The notes under the pieces: model-generated
The model's input: only the letters and a program-made list of their open reading frames with translations
Databases searched by the model: none
What the model was told of the DNA's origin: nothing
Part shown: piece after piece, positions 1 through 9,462 of the stretch
Numbering within the stretch: the stretch's first letter is position 1
How the letters are laid out: each line of letters opens with the position of its first letter
Program-made: the position numbers and the translations under genes
DNA from: Bremia lactucae
Taxonomy: Eukaryota > Oomycota > Peronosporomycetes > Peronosporales > Peronosporaceae
Length of the DNA stretch: 13,907 bases
Direction of reading: 5' to 3'
Assembly: GCF_004359215.1 (NCBI RefSeq)
Contig: NC_090615.1
Location: 7,492,837 to 7,506,743, forward strand

Positions 1-289
1 TCTCATTCGAAGGCTCATAATCAGCCGCCTGACGGGTATCAGGCGACTGTTCCATCCTCCCCGAGTCGGCCATTTCGTCCGACTCGCACTCATAATCGAC
101 CTCTAAAGAGGGGTCGTACTCACGTGGTGAATCACCACGTGCACTCGCAACACCAAGTGTTGTGCGAGTGGAAGACACTACGGTAGACGGAACGTCTACC
201 GCAAGAGATAACAATGCGTCACCCGCGGCTGCACGAACCGCAGCCGAAGGTTCAACACTATCCTCACCCCGCATGAATTGTTCCTTCAT
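1..289 (-). CDS. Antisense ORF of the gypsy element, N-terminal 96 codons (partial)
   Basis: An ATG at 289 opens a frame that stays open for 96 codons to the window edge. It begins MKEQFMRGEDS and is acidic, with DYECESDEMADSG near residues 65-77 and TRQAADYEPSNE at the edge. It runs opposite to the sense strand fixed by the polypurine tract and LTR. The only nearby upstream ATG, in the 368 region, stops after nine codons, so 289 is the likely start. The copy at 12113 aligns from codon 51 on; substituted codons there are nine synonymous against two non-synonymous, which is direct evidence of protein-level constraint. Function is unknown. Antisense ORFs between pol and the 3' LTR are known in plant Tat-lineage elements such as Grande and Retand; relationship to those is untested. 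A gag role is an alternative, but the strand argues against it. Confidence 0.72.
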   Translation of the reverse strand, partial: MKEQFMRGEDSVEPSAAVRAAAGDALLSLAVDVPSTVVSSTRTTLGVASARGDSPREYDPSLEVDYECESDEMADSGRMEQSPDTRQAADYEPSNE

Positions 290-394
290 GCGATGGAATT
301 TAAAATGATGGATCTGACCAATCAAAATCATTTTAAAAATTAAGTGTCATTTAGCGACCACTCCACCTAATGACATTCAGAGTGATTGTCGTTT

Positions 395-407
395 AAGGGA
401 GGGGTGA
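395..407 (+). promoter_or_regulatory. Polypurine tract of the left gypsy element
   Basis: AAGGGAGGGGTGA abuts the LTR start TGTAACGGGG with no gap. Such a tract primes plus-strand DNA synthesis and always sits just upstream of the 3' LTR, so it fixes the sense direction as +. No primer-binding site of the usual TGG form is seen on the opposite reading. The right-hand copy has lost this site. Confidence 0.85.
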
Positions 408-857
408 TGTAACGGGGTGTATCGTTACATGAAATTAACAATAAAAGATTGTTAATTAATATTATCCAAAAGGTAGATAATATTTGGAGGAAATTACTTT
501 AAATAGTAATTTCCTGAATTCTTATCCATAAATAGGTATAGACCATTATGTCTATTTATTCCGCAGACTAATCAGCTGTAGAAGTAATCAAAGAGAGTTA
601 CGAGATAAGATAGATAAGAATTCATTTACATGTTTAGTATTAGTTTATAGTTAAGACAACATTTACAAAGATAGATTAACAAGACACTTAACTATATTAA
701 TACAGTTTTCATTTTACACTCTTAAGCTAACTTGCCTTAAGAGAAGTCTTCCTCTATACGTACAGTGTACGTCACCTAACGAGAGGCACCACTCACATCT
801 GAAGCAGTGTGAAGTGGACTTGTACTGAAACAGTACAAGTCGCAGTGCCCCGTTACA
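408..857 (+). repeat. 3' LTR, 450 bp, TG...CA ends
   Basis: The LTR is bounded by TGTAACGGGG at 408 and CCCCGTTACA ending at 857, a 10-bp terminal inverted repeat. Read inverted, its outer 300 bp match 11798-12107. It is AT-rich and built largely of perfect hairpins: 433-457 (arms 10, loop 5), 458-484 (arms 9), 488-515 (arms 11, loop 6), 528-559 (arms 8), 719-743 (arms 8) and 817-841 (arms 11, loop 3). It probably contains the promoter and polyadenylation site, but no precise site could be placed. An antisense promoter for the ORF at 289 would also have to lie here or just inside it (inference). Confidence 0.88.
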
Positions 858-1119
858 TCTATGCTGGGGTAACCTTCGCTCATTTTTAATTCTGTTGTCA
901 AAAGTGATCTTGGCCTTTGCACACACACCCTCACTCCAAGAATTCCGAAATATTCAGAATACCCAACAACCCATGGTGTAATCCTTAAATATTTTTACAA
1001 ATGTGTGATCTACTAACGTACCCGCATCTTTTGCACCCACCCGCGTCCAGATCCAACCGTTCCTAAAAAACGCGAAGCATACACAGGTTTCAAACATTGG
1101 CAATATTCCCAAAAGACAC
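858..1119. other. Gene-free flank of the left LTR
   Basis: No coding region is supported here. Open frames are short and overlap each other, and the composition is AT-rich without periodicity visible by eye. This is the host flank, or older repeat debris, next to the LTR. Confidence 0.5.
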
Positions 1120-1276
1120 AAATGACCAAAATGCCGATGTTCCGCCATAATTGGCGCTGAGAAGAAGAGAGGTAGGGGCGCGGCGGTGAGGTAAAGTGAT
1201 GTGATTATGCTCTGCGCAACGGTTTTCCGTGTATATATATATATATAGGCTATAGCCAGGGGCATTTTGGTCATTT
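1120..1276. repeat. Short inverted-repeat (MITE-like) element
   Basis: A perfect 16-bp inverted repeat, aaatgaccaaaatgcc at 1120-1135 and ggcattttggtcattt at 1261-1276, brackets about 125 bp that include a (TA)8 run at 1232-1247. A degenerate direct copy of the right arm, caggggtattttggt, follows at 1316-1330. No open frame and no clear target duplication are seen. It could be a miniature inverted-repeat transposon or just two copies of a dispersed motif. Confidence 0.45.
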
Positions 1277-1446
1277 ATAAAAGTACAGGGATATTTCCGT
1301 CTTTTCTGCATTTGTCAGGGGTATTTTGGTACTTTTACCTTAATTCAGTTTTACTTTTCCCTAATTCTAATCCTTTCAATCACCTTTGGTAGCTAAAGAT
1401 ACTTAGAAACCTTCCTCCGTCTCTTCTGTACGTAAAGTTTTGAGGC

Positions 1447-1510
1447 ATCTGTAACGGGGCACCTTTCACTAGTACTGATCAGTACTAGTGAAAGGTGCCC
1501 CGTTACAGAT
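1447..1510. repeat. 64-bp perfect palindrome with LTR-like ends
   Basis: Every base from 1447 to 1478 pairs with its partner from 1510 back to 1479, with no spacer and no mismatch; the symmetry stops at 1446/1511 (C against C). Inside lie TGTAACGGGGCAC at 1450 and its complement ending at 1507, the same outer terminus as the gypsy LTR. The centre, ACTAGTACTG then CAGTACTAGT, resembles the LTR hairpin ACTTGTACTG/CAGTACAAGT. No flanking direct repeat is obvious. It is best described as an LTR terminus copied back on itself. Confidence 0.93.
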
Positions 1511-1591
1511 CAAATTTCCAGAGCTATAAACTGGCGTATCATTAATAGATTGATTGCACATAGGGCACCGCTAGGAACGCGCCTGGTGGCT

Positions 1592-1915
1592 TCATTGTGT
1601 GGTAAGTCGCAGCGCAGCTTCAAGGGCTACGGCTGGATCTTTGCGACCAGCAAATAGCGCACGCTGCATTTCGAGATCAATACGAAGAGTCAAAACTAAA
1701 CCATATTCACTTTTTGTGTCTCGATAGGTTAGGTTACTCTTACTACTTGGTATTTAGGATACGCTTTAAATCAAATCACGCTTAAATATAATGATAGTAT
1801 GCACTCACAGCGGCAGCTTACTAATAATTTGCATTTCCGCCGGGGAAATGCCACTCCGTCTGCTTTTCTCTTCGCTCACAGAGTCGTTACAAAAATGAAG
1901 ATGAGCTGAAGGCAT
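1592..1915 (-). CDS. Possible small two-exon gene, about 65 aa, unrecognised
   Basis: The segment 1695-1592 reads as LTLRIDLEMQRALFAGRK, then DPAVALEAALRLTTQ and a stop: amphipathic and protein-like, without repeats. A frame from ATG 1915 reads through ISPAEMQII and reaches a donor GTAAGC at 1821; joining it to an acceptor TTTAG ending at 1696 keeps the frame open (exons 1915-1822 and 1695-1592, intron 126 bp, 198 nt in all including the stop). The first exon overlaps the last ten codons of the BET gene in another frame on the same strand. It may instead be an alternative 3' exon of that gene, or a later ATG may be used. No family is recognised. Confidence 0.3.
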
Positions 1916-4900
1916 CCAAATCCTCGCTCAGTGTGGCGTCGTGTAGCTCCACATCATCGTCTCGAGCCAATTTCTCACGAACCATAGCAAGCTGAGCAAT
2001 TCGAGCAAGCTTCGCTTCACGACCTCTCTCCTCACGGACACATTTCTCCTCAGCAATCTTTGCAGCTTGCTCAAGCTCTTGCTTCCGCCGCTCAGCTTGC
2101 TCACGCTCCTTTTCCTTCTCGCGCTGCTCAATTTTGCGACGATTCTGCGCCTCAAGCTCATCCGTGCGCTCCTTCTCTTTTTGCTGAATTTTCTGCTGCT
2201 TAATTTGCTCCATTGAGCGCGCAGATAACCACAAAGAGCTCGTTGACTGACTACTACCGTAAGACTTGCCAATTAATGGGGTGCCATCAGGATTCTCTTT
2301 TTTTGCAAGCATGCTCCAAGCCCCGCGATTTTCTACACGAAGTGGTTCTAAGCTCGACAACTGCTCGTCGCGAATCTTATTTGCAGCATCCGCTAAACAC
2401 AAGAAAGCATTTATTCAGATTGTGTACTAGAAAGTTGGTGTATATAGACTACGCACCGGAATGAGAGGAAGTAGAGTGGTCCACATGAGACAAACTTGGG
2501 GCACTCGCAATCGGAGAAGACTATAGCATAGCATGTAAAGCGATTACTTAAGTGAATTAAATTCCTCAGCTTAAAAGACTCACTCGCTCAATAATATTTC
2601 ACAAACCCACCCTTTCGAGAGGAACACCACCTTCATCCTCTGAATCCGAGTCACTATCGCTGCCACTATCCGAGTCTGATGATTCGGATGAGCTAGAAAA
2701 ACTGTCCGAAGAGGTCTCTCCGCTCCTTTTAAGCGCGCCAATTTCTGTGTCAGCATCGACGTCTGTCATAGGCACATCTTGATCGGGGCGCCGATCACCA
2801 GTCTCGCCCGTGCGCAGTCCTTTTAAAGCTTCGCGATCGATTGCAGCCAGCTGATTTTTTAGTTCTTCCTTGCGGTGTCGGATATTTAACGCAGCAACTT
2901 TTGCAGACTTAAGACGCTTTTCAGCAGGCTGCATCTTCGACTTTTTCGTCGGACGCTTTCGTTTTCGTCCAATGCCATTTTCCTATACAATGGCATATAA
3001 GTACTTGACAATCGAGCAACCTACAGCATTAGATTCTTACCCTCACGTATCCTTCCAGCATGCGCAAGCAACGAGTATCGAACGCATTGATGTCTAACTC
3101 AACTTCGTCATTTTCGTTAGCAAGCTTTGCTACGGGAACAGCTTCTGCAATAATCTGGAGCACCCGATTGATCTTATCTTGCGGGAGCACCTTGATATCG
3201 GAGCTTAGGCGAGCCTTGTCCATTTGACTCATAGGTTCATTAAGTTCCTCTTCAGTCAAATCTTCCATCTTAAATGGTCTAAAAACACGTGCAAGTGCAG
3301 CAACTAGACAGTTAGTGCACACATATAGAAGCACCTGTGGTAACAGATACCACAACGTACTTGGCAGCTTTAGCAGATTTCGAACTGGCAGCTTTCGTCA
3401 TACTCGGTTGCAGCTGTTCTAAAGTCGCTTTGAGACGTTCAATATCCTCCTTTAACGACATAATTAAGCCCGTATCTTCGCCAGATATTTGACGCTTGGA
3501 GTTTCCTTTTGTACCTTTGCCACCTCGAACCCTCTTCGAAGAATGAATGCCTTCTGCTTTCCGCTCCGTTTTTAACTTCAAATCGGAAAGCTTATTCTTC
3601 GTAGAAAACTTTAAATTCAGGCTCTTGAAGCGCTTCTCAAAATCATCCACAAGCTTCCGGGCATAGATATGTACTTGACTATGGGCTGCATTATATAGCA
3701 TCGCGTTCTGAAATGTCAGTCGCACATGCTCTGCAAAAGCCGCCGGACTGACGTAAAGACCGGACTCTAAATTGTTGCGGATAGTGCCAAGATCCATCGG
3801 TTCTTTTATAACCTGATAATAGTCCGGGATGCCTAACGCAACAGGGTCCACAGGGGCCAAAAAAGGTGACGATTTAGGATTCGCCATGATACCCTTGAGC
3901 ACACTAAGACATTTCTTCATACTAATCGGAGCTTGGTCTAGCTCGAGGATATTGTCTTCACGAAGGTGGGCCGGAATAGATCGTTTCCGCTCGGAGCGGC
4001 CAAGCACCAAAGACGGTGACAAATTCTCCGCTACAGGAGTGCTTATACTTTTAGGTGCGACAATCGTTGGATGAGCCAAAGGCGTCAAAACCTTCACAAC
4101 ATCTACCGAAGTCGTAATGGCAGCCAAGCCGGGTGCGGAGATAGGCAAAGACTTGACCTCACGCTTAACGGCCGGTATTGTTGCGCGCGAAGACCTCGCA
4201 CGCCTTGGCATTGTGCGCTTTACAGGCTCCTTCGGCTTATAGACTTTGAAAAGTCGCAACTCATTCGTCTTCTTGTCCAAAAAACCGTGAAGTGTAAATA
4301 GGCCGAAGCGATTTTCGCCAAAGCCGGAAACCACGTACTGTGACGGAGTACTTGCATCGTGAACAAACCGAATACCTACGTCCGTCTCTGACACAGTTCT
4401 ATGCTTTCCTTTAACCGCTTGAATTTGAAAAGAGCCGCTGTACTTCCCGTCAAAAGGCATCGCCGTAAATGTACTCGCATTCGTTTCGTATCCCAAATAA
4501 ATCGGCGAGAGTTCTCCAGCCGATGCGTTCGACAATTTTGATGAGCGCGCGAGCGCCAAACCTAACATGGCCGGATGCACGCTTTCGGTCGAGCCGCGAC
4601 AGATGGGAATAGCAACATTCTCCTGTGACTTCATATGAAATGTACTGACCATGCCATCAGGATTAAAGGCAGCTTCACTCATTCCCCACATTCCAGACCA
4701 TACAGCTCGCTTATCTTGTATAAAGTACTTACCCACGAGCAGCGGCGCGTAGTTCAGCACCTCACGCGGGAGACTCGGTACCGGTTTAGTTTTCATAGCA
4801 TTCGCTTCAGATTCACTTTTAACAGGTAAATCATTCGCGCCACTTGTATAATTTAGTGCGTTACTGTAAGCTGACGGCGGGGAAATTAAATGTGGCTCTT

Positions 4901-5021
4901 CTTTGATTGTGTCAGCAGATCCATCGTGTTTAACGTTGAGCTCCTGCTTTATCGAGTGGGAAGCTCCATTAATATTAATGGCGATAGGATCAGGCTTCTG
5001 CTGAGTCGTGTGTTCGACCAT
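1887..5021 (-). CDS. BET-family bromodomain/NET transcription regulator, five exons
   Basis: This is a chromatin reader that binds acetylated histone tails in the nucleus. Exons placed from GT-AG sites and phase: 5021-3361, 3278-3041, 2982-2611, 2520-2457 and 2392-1887, giving 946 aa; introns are 82, 58, 90 and 64 bp. Domain order: an unassigned beta-rich region (residues about 88-260), one bromodomain (about 359-460, with PDYYQVIKEPMDLG and the acetyl-lysine-contacting Asn in FQNAMLYN), an NET/ET domain (about 568-633, RLSSDIKVLP...VELDI), a basic stretch GRKRKRPTKKSK, a Ser/Asp/Glu-rich acidic tract (about 715-750), and a Glu/Lys/Arg/Gln coiled coil before the C-terminus. One bromodomain plus NET resembles plant GTE proteins more than the two-bromodomain animal BRD2/4. 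The frame is open upstream to an ATG at 5270; I prefer the MM pair at 5024/5021, but that start is uncertain. Confidence 0.9.
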
Positions 5022-5278
5022 CATGACACAAACGTGCACGCTATGTTTTGCGCGGGGACCAAACGCGCGATAAGGGTGCCCTTGGGGCGCCCCCGATGTC
5101 CACGAAGTGGTGCTGTCGTTAGGGCTTGTAGGGCTTGCCACTTCAATGCGCGTCTCGTGATATATCGCGTTTTTGTCGCCTTTAAAAGCCTGGATAGACT
5201 GAACAACCTCTTTCCGAGATACTTCTAAAATTGGATCGCCTATCGTGACAGCAATCGTAAAATTGGTCAAAGCCCCGT

Positions 5279-6287
5279 AAATATTACTGCTGTAGCGGCA
5301 GTCTAAGCTGGAGGTGCAAAAAATAATTCTGTTGTTACGGTTCGCGAGCCAAGCACTATTTCAGAAATGACCCTAAGTTGCCTTAGCGCGAGAGTGGAAA
5401 GTACTCTTGGAGTGGTGGTCACTCCAAAAGAGAGCGCAGGGGCGTCTAATCGGGGAGTCTTGCCTGCCACCGCTTGATTGCTTTTGAAAATGACTGAAAT
5501 CGTTTCTAAGAAAGCGAAGAAAAAAGCATACTTGAAAAACCTCGGCGACCAATCAAGTGACTTAGGTATACATGTAGTAGGACTCTTAAACCTTGACCTC
5601 CCCATATCAGGTATGGCAGGGATCATTTTGCCCACCCCGTTAAAGACGATCATAATCTTTGCTCTTGTAGCCCGGTAGACCGCAGAGATATTTCACGAGT
5701 ACCAGTGTAACTGCAGCAGAAGCGGAAGGCTTATGCTGTCCATCAAATCATTAAGACAGTTGACAGGCGTCTGCATACTGCTCTCCAGCAGTCGCACGCG
5801 TACGGCCAAACTGCCGCCCATATTGAAACCCCCTCCCAGATGAATTGCACCGATTGGCCAATCGTGTTTATTCGCAGTCGGCCGCTTGCTAAAGATTGCA
5901 TCTTTTAATAATGTATATATTTAATATTGAACTTATCATACCAGTACGTATTGGCGGGTTTGGCCTCTTTAGAAATGTGCCAACCGCACTTATTTCGTGT
6001 GAGAACGCCATGCTGTTCTTTCGAAAATAAATGCCAACAGGCCATTGTGGCAGAAGTATAAAATCATGAAAATGTGCTATTCGTAATCTAAAGCAGACGA
6101 GGGTAAGAAAAAAAAATCGCCAGTCATTGGTCGCCACGTGCATATTGATGTATGGTGCTTTTATAAAGGAATTTGGCATTATCGTTCAATTGTTAACAAT
6201 CAAAAATCTTTTGTAAGCAAAGGTCTTTCCGATGCATGCATCGTTTGTGCCAGTTGGTACCACTCGTTGTTTATGATGAAGTTTCGA
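5279..6287. other. Intergenic: BET upstream region and 3' flank of the dehydrogenase gene
   Basis: This holds the probable BET promoter. CCAAT motifs are seen, notably a perfect palindrome CGATTGGCCAATCG at 5851-5864 that places two CCAAT boxes back to back. Overlapping frames of 66 codons (5478-5678, +) and 116 codons (5303-5653, -) are open on opposite strands but match no family I recognise. A minus-strand stretch at about 5870-5701 also reads as an uninterrupted peptide (GAIHLGGGFNMGGSLAVRVR onward) of unknown identity. None is supported well enough to call a gene. Confidence 0.45.
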
Positions 6288-7838
6288 TTATAGATCGCTA
6301 CGTGCAAGGTCCTGTACCATATTTTTGTGATGTGATTCATTGGTGCCGCCACCAATTTCGAGCAGCTTCGAGTCGCGCCAAAGGCGCTCCACGTTGTACT
6401 CACCTACGTAACCGTAGCCGCCCAGCGTCTGTATGGCGCGGTCTGCTACTCGCTTCGCCATATCTCCGCAATATAATTTAACGCCATCCGTATCCAAGCG
6501 ATTGCCCACAGAGTCTAGCTTCAGCTGCCTTTCCAGTGGATATATAACAAAAGCGAACGTTAGCTGTGTTTCATTCATTTCGTTCGAACCGCCCACCTCG
6601 CTGTGTTATACACATAAGCTCGCCCCGCCATGAATTCAGCGTACGACTCGGCAATGTTCTTTTGAATTTGGCCGAAGCTGTTGAGTATTCGACCAAACGC
6701 CTCTCGCTCCTTGGCGTAATTGTTCATAACTTCCAGCGAGCGCCGAGCTATTCCTAAGCTCATGGCTGCCAGCGTTACTCGCTCAATTTCAAGGTTTCGC
6801 ATCATACACAGCACGGCGCTACCCTCTGCACCCACAACATTTTCAACGGGCACCTTACAGTTCTCGAAGACCAGCTCGGCAGTGTTAGATGCACGCATTC
6901 CGCATTTGTCCTTGATGCGCTGGCCTAGCGAAAAGCCTTCATAGCCCTTTTCAACAATAAAAGACGAAAAATCTTGTTTTGCCTTTCCCGAATTGCCTGT
7001 GCGTGCATACACCAAGAATGTGTCTCCTAATTCAGTGTCGTTCAGGGCACCATTCGTTATCCACATTCTAAAAATGAATGCAACTTGACATGTTAGAACA
7101 ATACAGGGACCATCAAATCGACGACACATACTTGGTCCCGTTCAAAAGATAGAACTTGCCGCAGTCCGCCTTTGTCGCCGTCGTGCGCATGCCCAAGACA
7201 TCAGTACCAACCGAGGGCTCACTCATAGCCATTCCACAAATCTTGGCACCCGAGCAAGCATCAGGGAGGTACTTTTGGCACTGTGAGTCGGATGCATTAC
7301 GAGCGACATTGTTCACAAATAGCATCGAGTGTGCCAAGAACGACAGACAGAAAGCTGGATCGCTAGATGACAGCTCCTCATGCGCAATCACAGCAGCAAG
7401 CGCATCCATTCCAGAGCCACCATATCTGTCACAAAAGCAACAGACAGCAAGTCATAATCGTGTTGAGGAGGCAAAGAAAGAGGACAGTACTGTGCACAAA
7501 CTTTTCGGGTGCCGTGATGCCCAGCAGTCCAAGATCTCCTAGCTCTCGAAATAGCTTGATATTAAATTTTTCTTTCCGGTCGTGCTCCAAGGCCTGCGGG
7601 TCCACCTTTGTTTTGACAAAATTTGCAAGCATTTGCCGTAGTGCGCCGTGCTCTTCCGTCGGTGTAAACAGATCAAGCTCCTTAATGGACGACTAAGAAG
7701 CAAGTATTTCATATTAAGTGCTTAAATTTACATCATTCCCCGTTAAAGCATTCAGCGCACCATTGGCCGTGAGAGATCGCGTTTTGCGTTATATGCGCAG
7801 CGAATTGGTAGCAAAGGCTGGCGAAGTTGACGGCGCAT
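6288..7838 (-). CDS. Acyl-CoA dehydrogenase, isovaleryl-CoA dehydrogenase-like, mitochondrial, five exons
   Basis: This is an FAD enzyme of the acyl-CoA dehydrogenase family; by resemblance to isovaleryl-CoA dehydrogenases it should oxidise isovaleryl-CoA to 3-methylcrotonyl-CoA in leucine breakdown and pass electrons to ETF. Exons: 7838-7761, 7692-7502, 7425-7132, 7067-6597 and 6528-6288, 424 aa, with introns of 68, 76, 64 and 68 bp in consistent phase. Exon 1 encodes an Arg-rich, acid-poor leader (MRRQLRQPLLPIRCAYNAKR) typical of mitochondrial import. Family marks include MSEPSVGTDVLGM, MWITNGA, CGMRASNTAELVFE, the catalytic-base region LEIERVTLA (Glu near residue 283) and GGYGYVGEY...LLEIGGGT near the C-terminus. 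Length fits the family. The VGEY/ESHHKN C-terminus resembles a bacterial-type subgroup as I remember it, so another short branched-chain substrate is possible. Confidence 0.92.
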
Positions 7839-8489
7839 TATTAGCGGAAATCGAAGAATGTGCAGCTTTTTTCGGCATTCATTTAAAGAGGCAATTAATG
7901 TGTGTTACTTCAACTTGAAGGAAGGCTTGCACTGTTTTCATCATCCAGCTGCTAGGATGCAGCGGAAATCTTACCGGTAATAATGTCATTAAATGAAATG
8001 AATTGAATTACAGAACAACATGCTGATTGTTTTGAGCGAGATTCAGGCATTTCAATAGAATTTTGGGAGGGGGATGCTAGAGGGATACTCTCGTAAGTTA
8101 CACAGCTGTTTGGCCTTGAAGTGTTTTTGCAAACTTTTCGTTAGTAGTGTATCGGTAAAGCCGGCGGCTAATCACGGAAAATTATCGTTTTTTGCTTTTC
8201 CTACACAGTACGGATAGCAAAGCCGGCGTTTCACGATAAGCTGATTTAATTTTTGAATAATTTGCGTCGGGCGTCTTCATTGTCGATTTTCATGATTCCA
8301 CGAAAAATCCATTGGCTATTTCGGCTCATTGTTCTGTGTGTTGCTACGCAGCAAGAACCTTCTTCACTTGCCAATCGACGTCGGCCAATGTTGCTACAGT
8401 TTCGCACCATCTTTCCTACGAGCCTTTAAAAACAGCTCGACAATCTTTTTAGTCCTTTGTCACCGAAAACGTAAATAGTAATTACTATG
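7839..8489. other. Intergenic: upstream of the dehydrogenase gene
   Basis: No gene is supported. A short partial repeat, aaagccggcg, occurs near 8158 and 8221 within loosely similar flanks. The proximal part should contain the dehydrogenase promoter, but no TATA or CCAAT element stands out. Confidence 0.45.
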
Positions 8490-9462
8490 GTCTAGCCATT
8501 CGTTATCCTGGAAGCGCTTGATTGTGCCCGCTATGCATTTAGCTTTTAAAAAAAATGTAAGTGATGCGACACTTGGTTGCTCAAATTCAGAAAGTGAAGG
8601 CTTAAAAGAATGCGAATACTACTTAATGGCTCTTGAAAGGTTTTTCTACAAAGTCAAGAATGCTTAGAAGAGGTGGGCATTTAAGGAAAAGGTTGGACGG
8701 AAACAATCGATTGTGAAATACTGCAGAAACAAAAAAAGACGGCCATCGCCTCTTTTGAAGCGATATTCAGCTCATTCTTGCTGAAGGCACGACAGGCATT
8801 TAGAAGAAGCGTGAAGCTTTTTTAGAGAACGTCAAAAAGAATGAGTGTCGCTTGGAAAAGTACAGATTTGCAGCCCTTAATTGTTAAATGCGAAAAAAAG
8901 TTGGATGATGCAGCGGAAAAGGAGCGAACAAAATTATATGTCCATTCAGATGCAGCAGATGTCGAGCTTTAGCAACAGCTTAGCATTCAACGTCGTCGGT
9001 TTCAGGAGGAGGCTGGGGCACCACGGAACGAGTCAATTGTTGCCTTCCGTCGACTCATTTTTAAGGAAGTGGACGACAACACATAAAAATTCTACAGGTT
9101 GCAGCTGAAAAAGTGCACAAAGAAAAGTAGGGAAGATGTCAGAATTGTGAACAGGATTTTATAGCTCGGCGTGAGCAAATAAGTATCGAATGTGAGGGGA
9201 TAAATTAGATGATTTATTAAATCGTCTCCAGAAGAGCAGCAGCTGCATGAAAAAAGAATTAGCATACGTAAAGTAGCAAATCAGCATTCTGCTCACGGAC
9301 AGCGAATACGTTAATTGCGACAGAGTGTCTATTGCGTTTTGTGAAGAGTACGCCATAATGGAAGGTCTCCTTCCGAATCAAACGGAGATGCTGCGCGATG
9401 AGAACGACACCGCGCTACGACCAAAGTTTTGTCGAGTTGTGAGACTGTTCATAAAAAATTGA
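8490..9462 (+). pseudogene. Decayed coiled-coil protein gene
   Basis: The plus strand carries a chain of protein-like segments broken by a few stops and frameshifts. From ATG 8533 it reads through LKECEYYLMALERFFYKVKN to a TAG at 8665-8667, continues KRWAFKEKVG, then a shifted IASFEAIFSSFLLKARQAF, then KKNECRLEKYRFAAL. Next comes KLDDAAEKERTKLY, a stop, QQLSIQRRRFQEE and FRRLIFKEVDDNT, a stop, KILQVAAEKVHKEK, a stop, and CEQDFIARREQISIECEG. After another frameshift it reads LDDLLNRLQKSSSCMKKEL, a stop, and a tail ending at TGA 9460-9462. The charged heptad-like composition points to a former coiled-coil protein of about 300 aa. No family is recognised, the start is uncertain, and introns cannot explain all breaks because stops lie inside otherwise continuous segments. 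Confidence 0.62.

Larger units (their letters stand above)
1..857 (+). mobile_element. 3' end of a Ty3/gypsy LTR retrotransposon (left copy)
   Basis: This is the last part of an LTR element whose sense strand is +. Orientation rests on a purine tract directly before an LTR that begins TGTAACGGGG and ends CCCCGTTACA. The family is assigned from the second copy at the right end of the window, which is about 85-90% identical by eye over shared parts (1-140 against 12112-12250 inverted, and the LTR) and carries an integrase tail and chromodomain in the same relative orientation. Pol itself lies off the left edge. The internal 1-394 has no convincing sense reading frame but carries an antisense one (see 1-289). 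The target-site duplication cannot be checked because the other end is missing. Confidence 0.88.

Noticed and set aside
1..857. Reading the left element as a minus-strand element with a 5' LTR and gag
   Set aside because: AAGGGAGGGGTGA next to TGTAACGGGG is a polypurine tract and 3' LTR on +, no primer-binding site is seen, and the second copy has integrase and chromodomain on the strand opposite the ORF.
3829..5228. Plus-strand frames of 64-112 codons opposite the BET gene
   Set aside because: They overlap clear minus-strand bromodomain gene sequence, show no domains, and are explained as shadows of its codon pattern.
5303..5653. 116-codon minus frame upstream of the BET gene
   Set aside because: No recognisable family or motif; a competing open frame lies on the other strand. 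Left as unassigned intergenic DNA.
5889..6179. 96-codon minus frame downstream of the dehydrogenase gene
   Set aside because: Low-complexity AT-rich reading with no domain-like features, consistent with chance.
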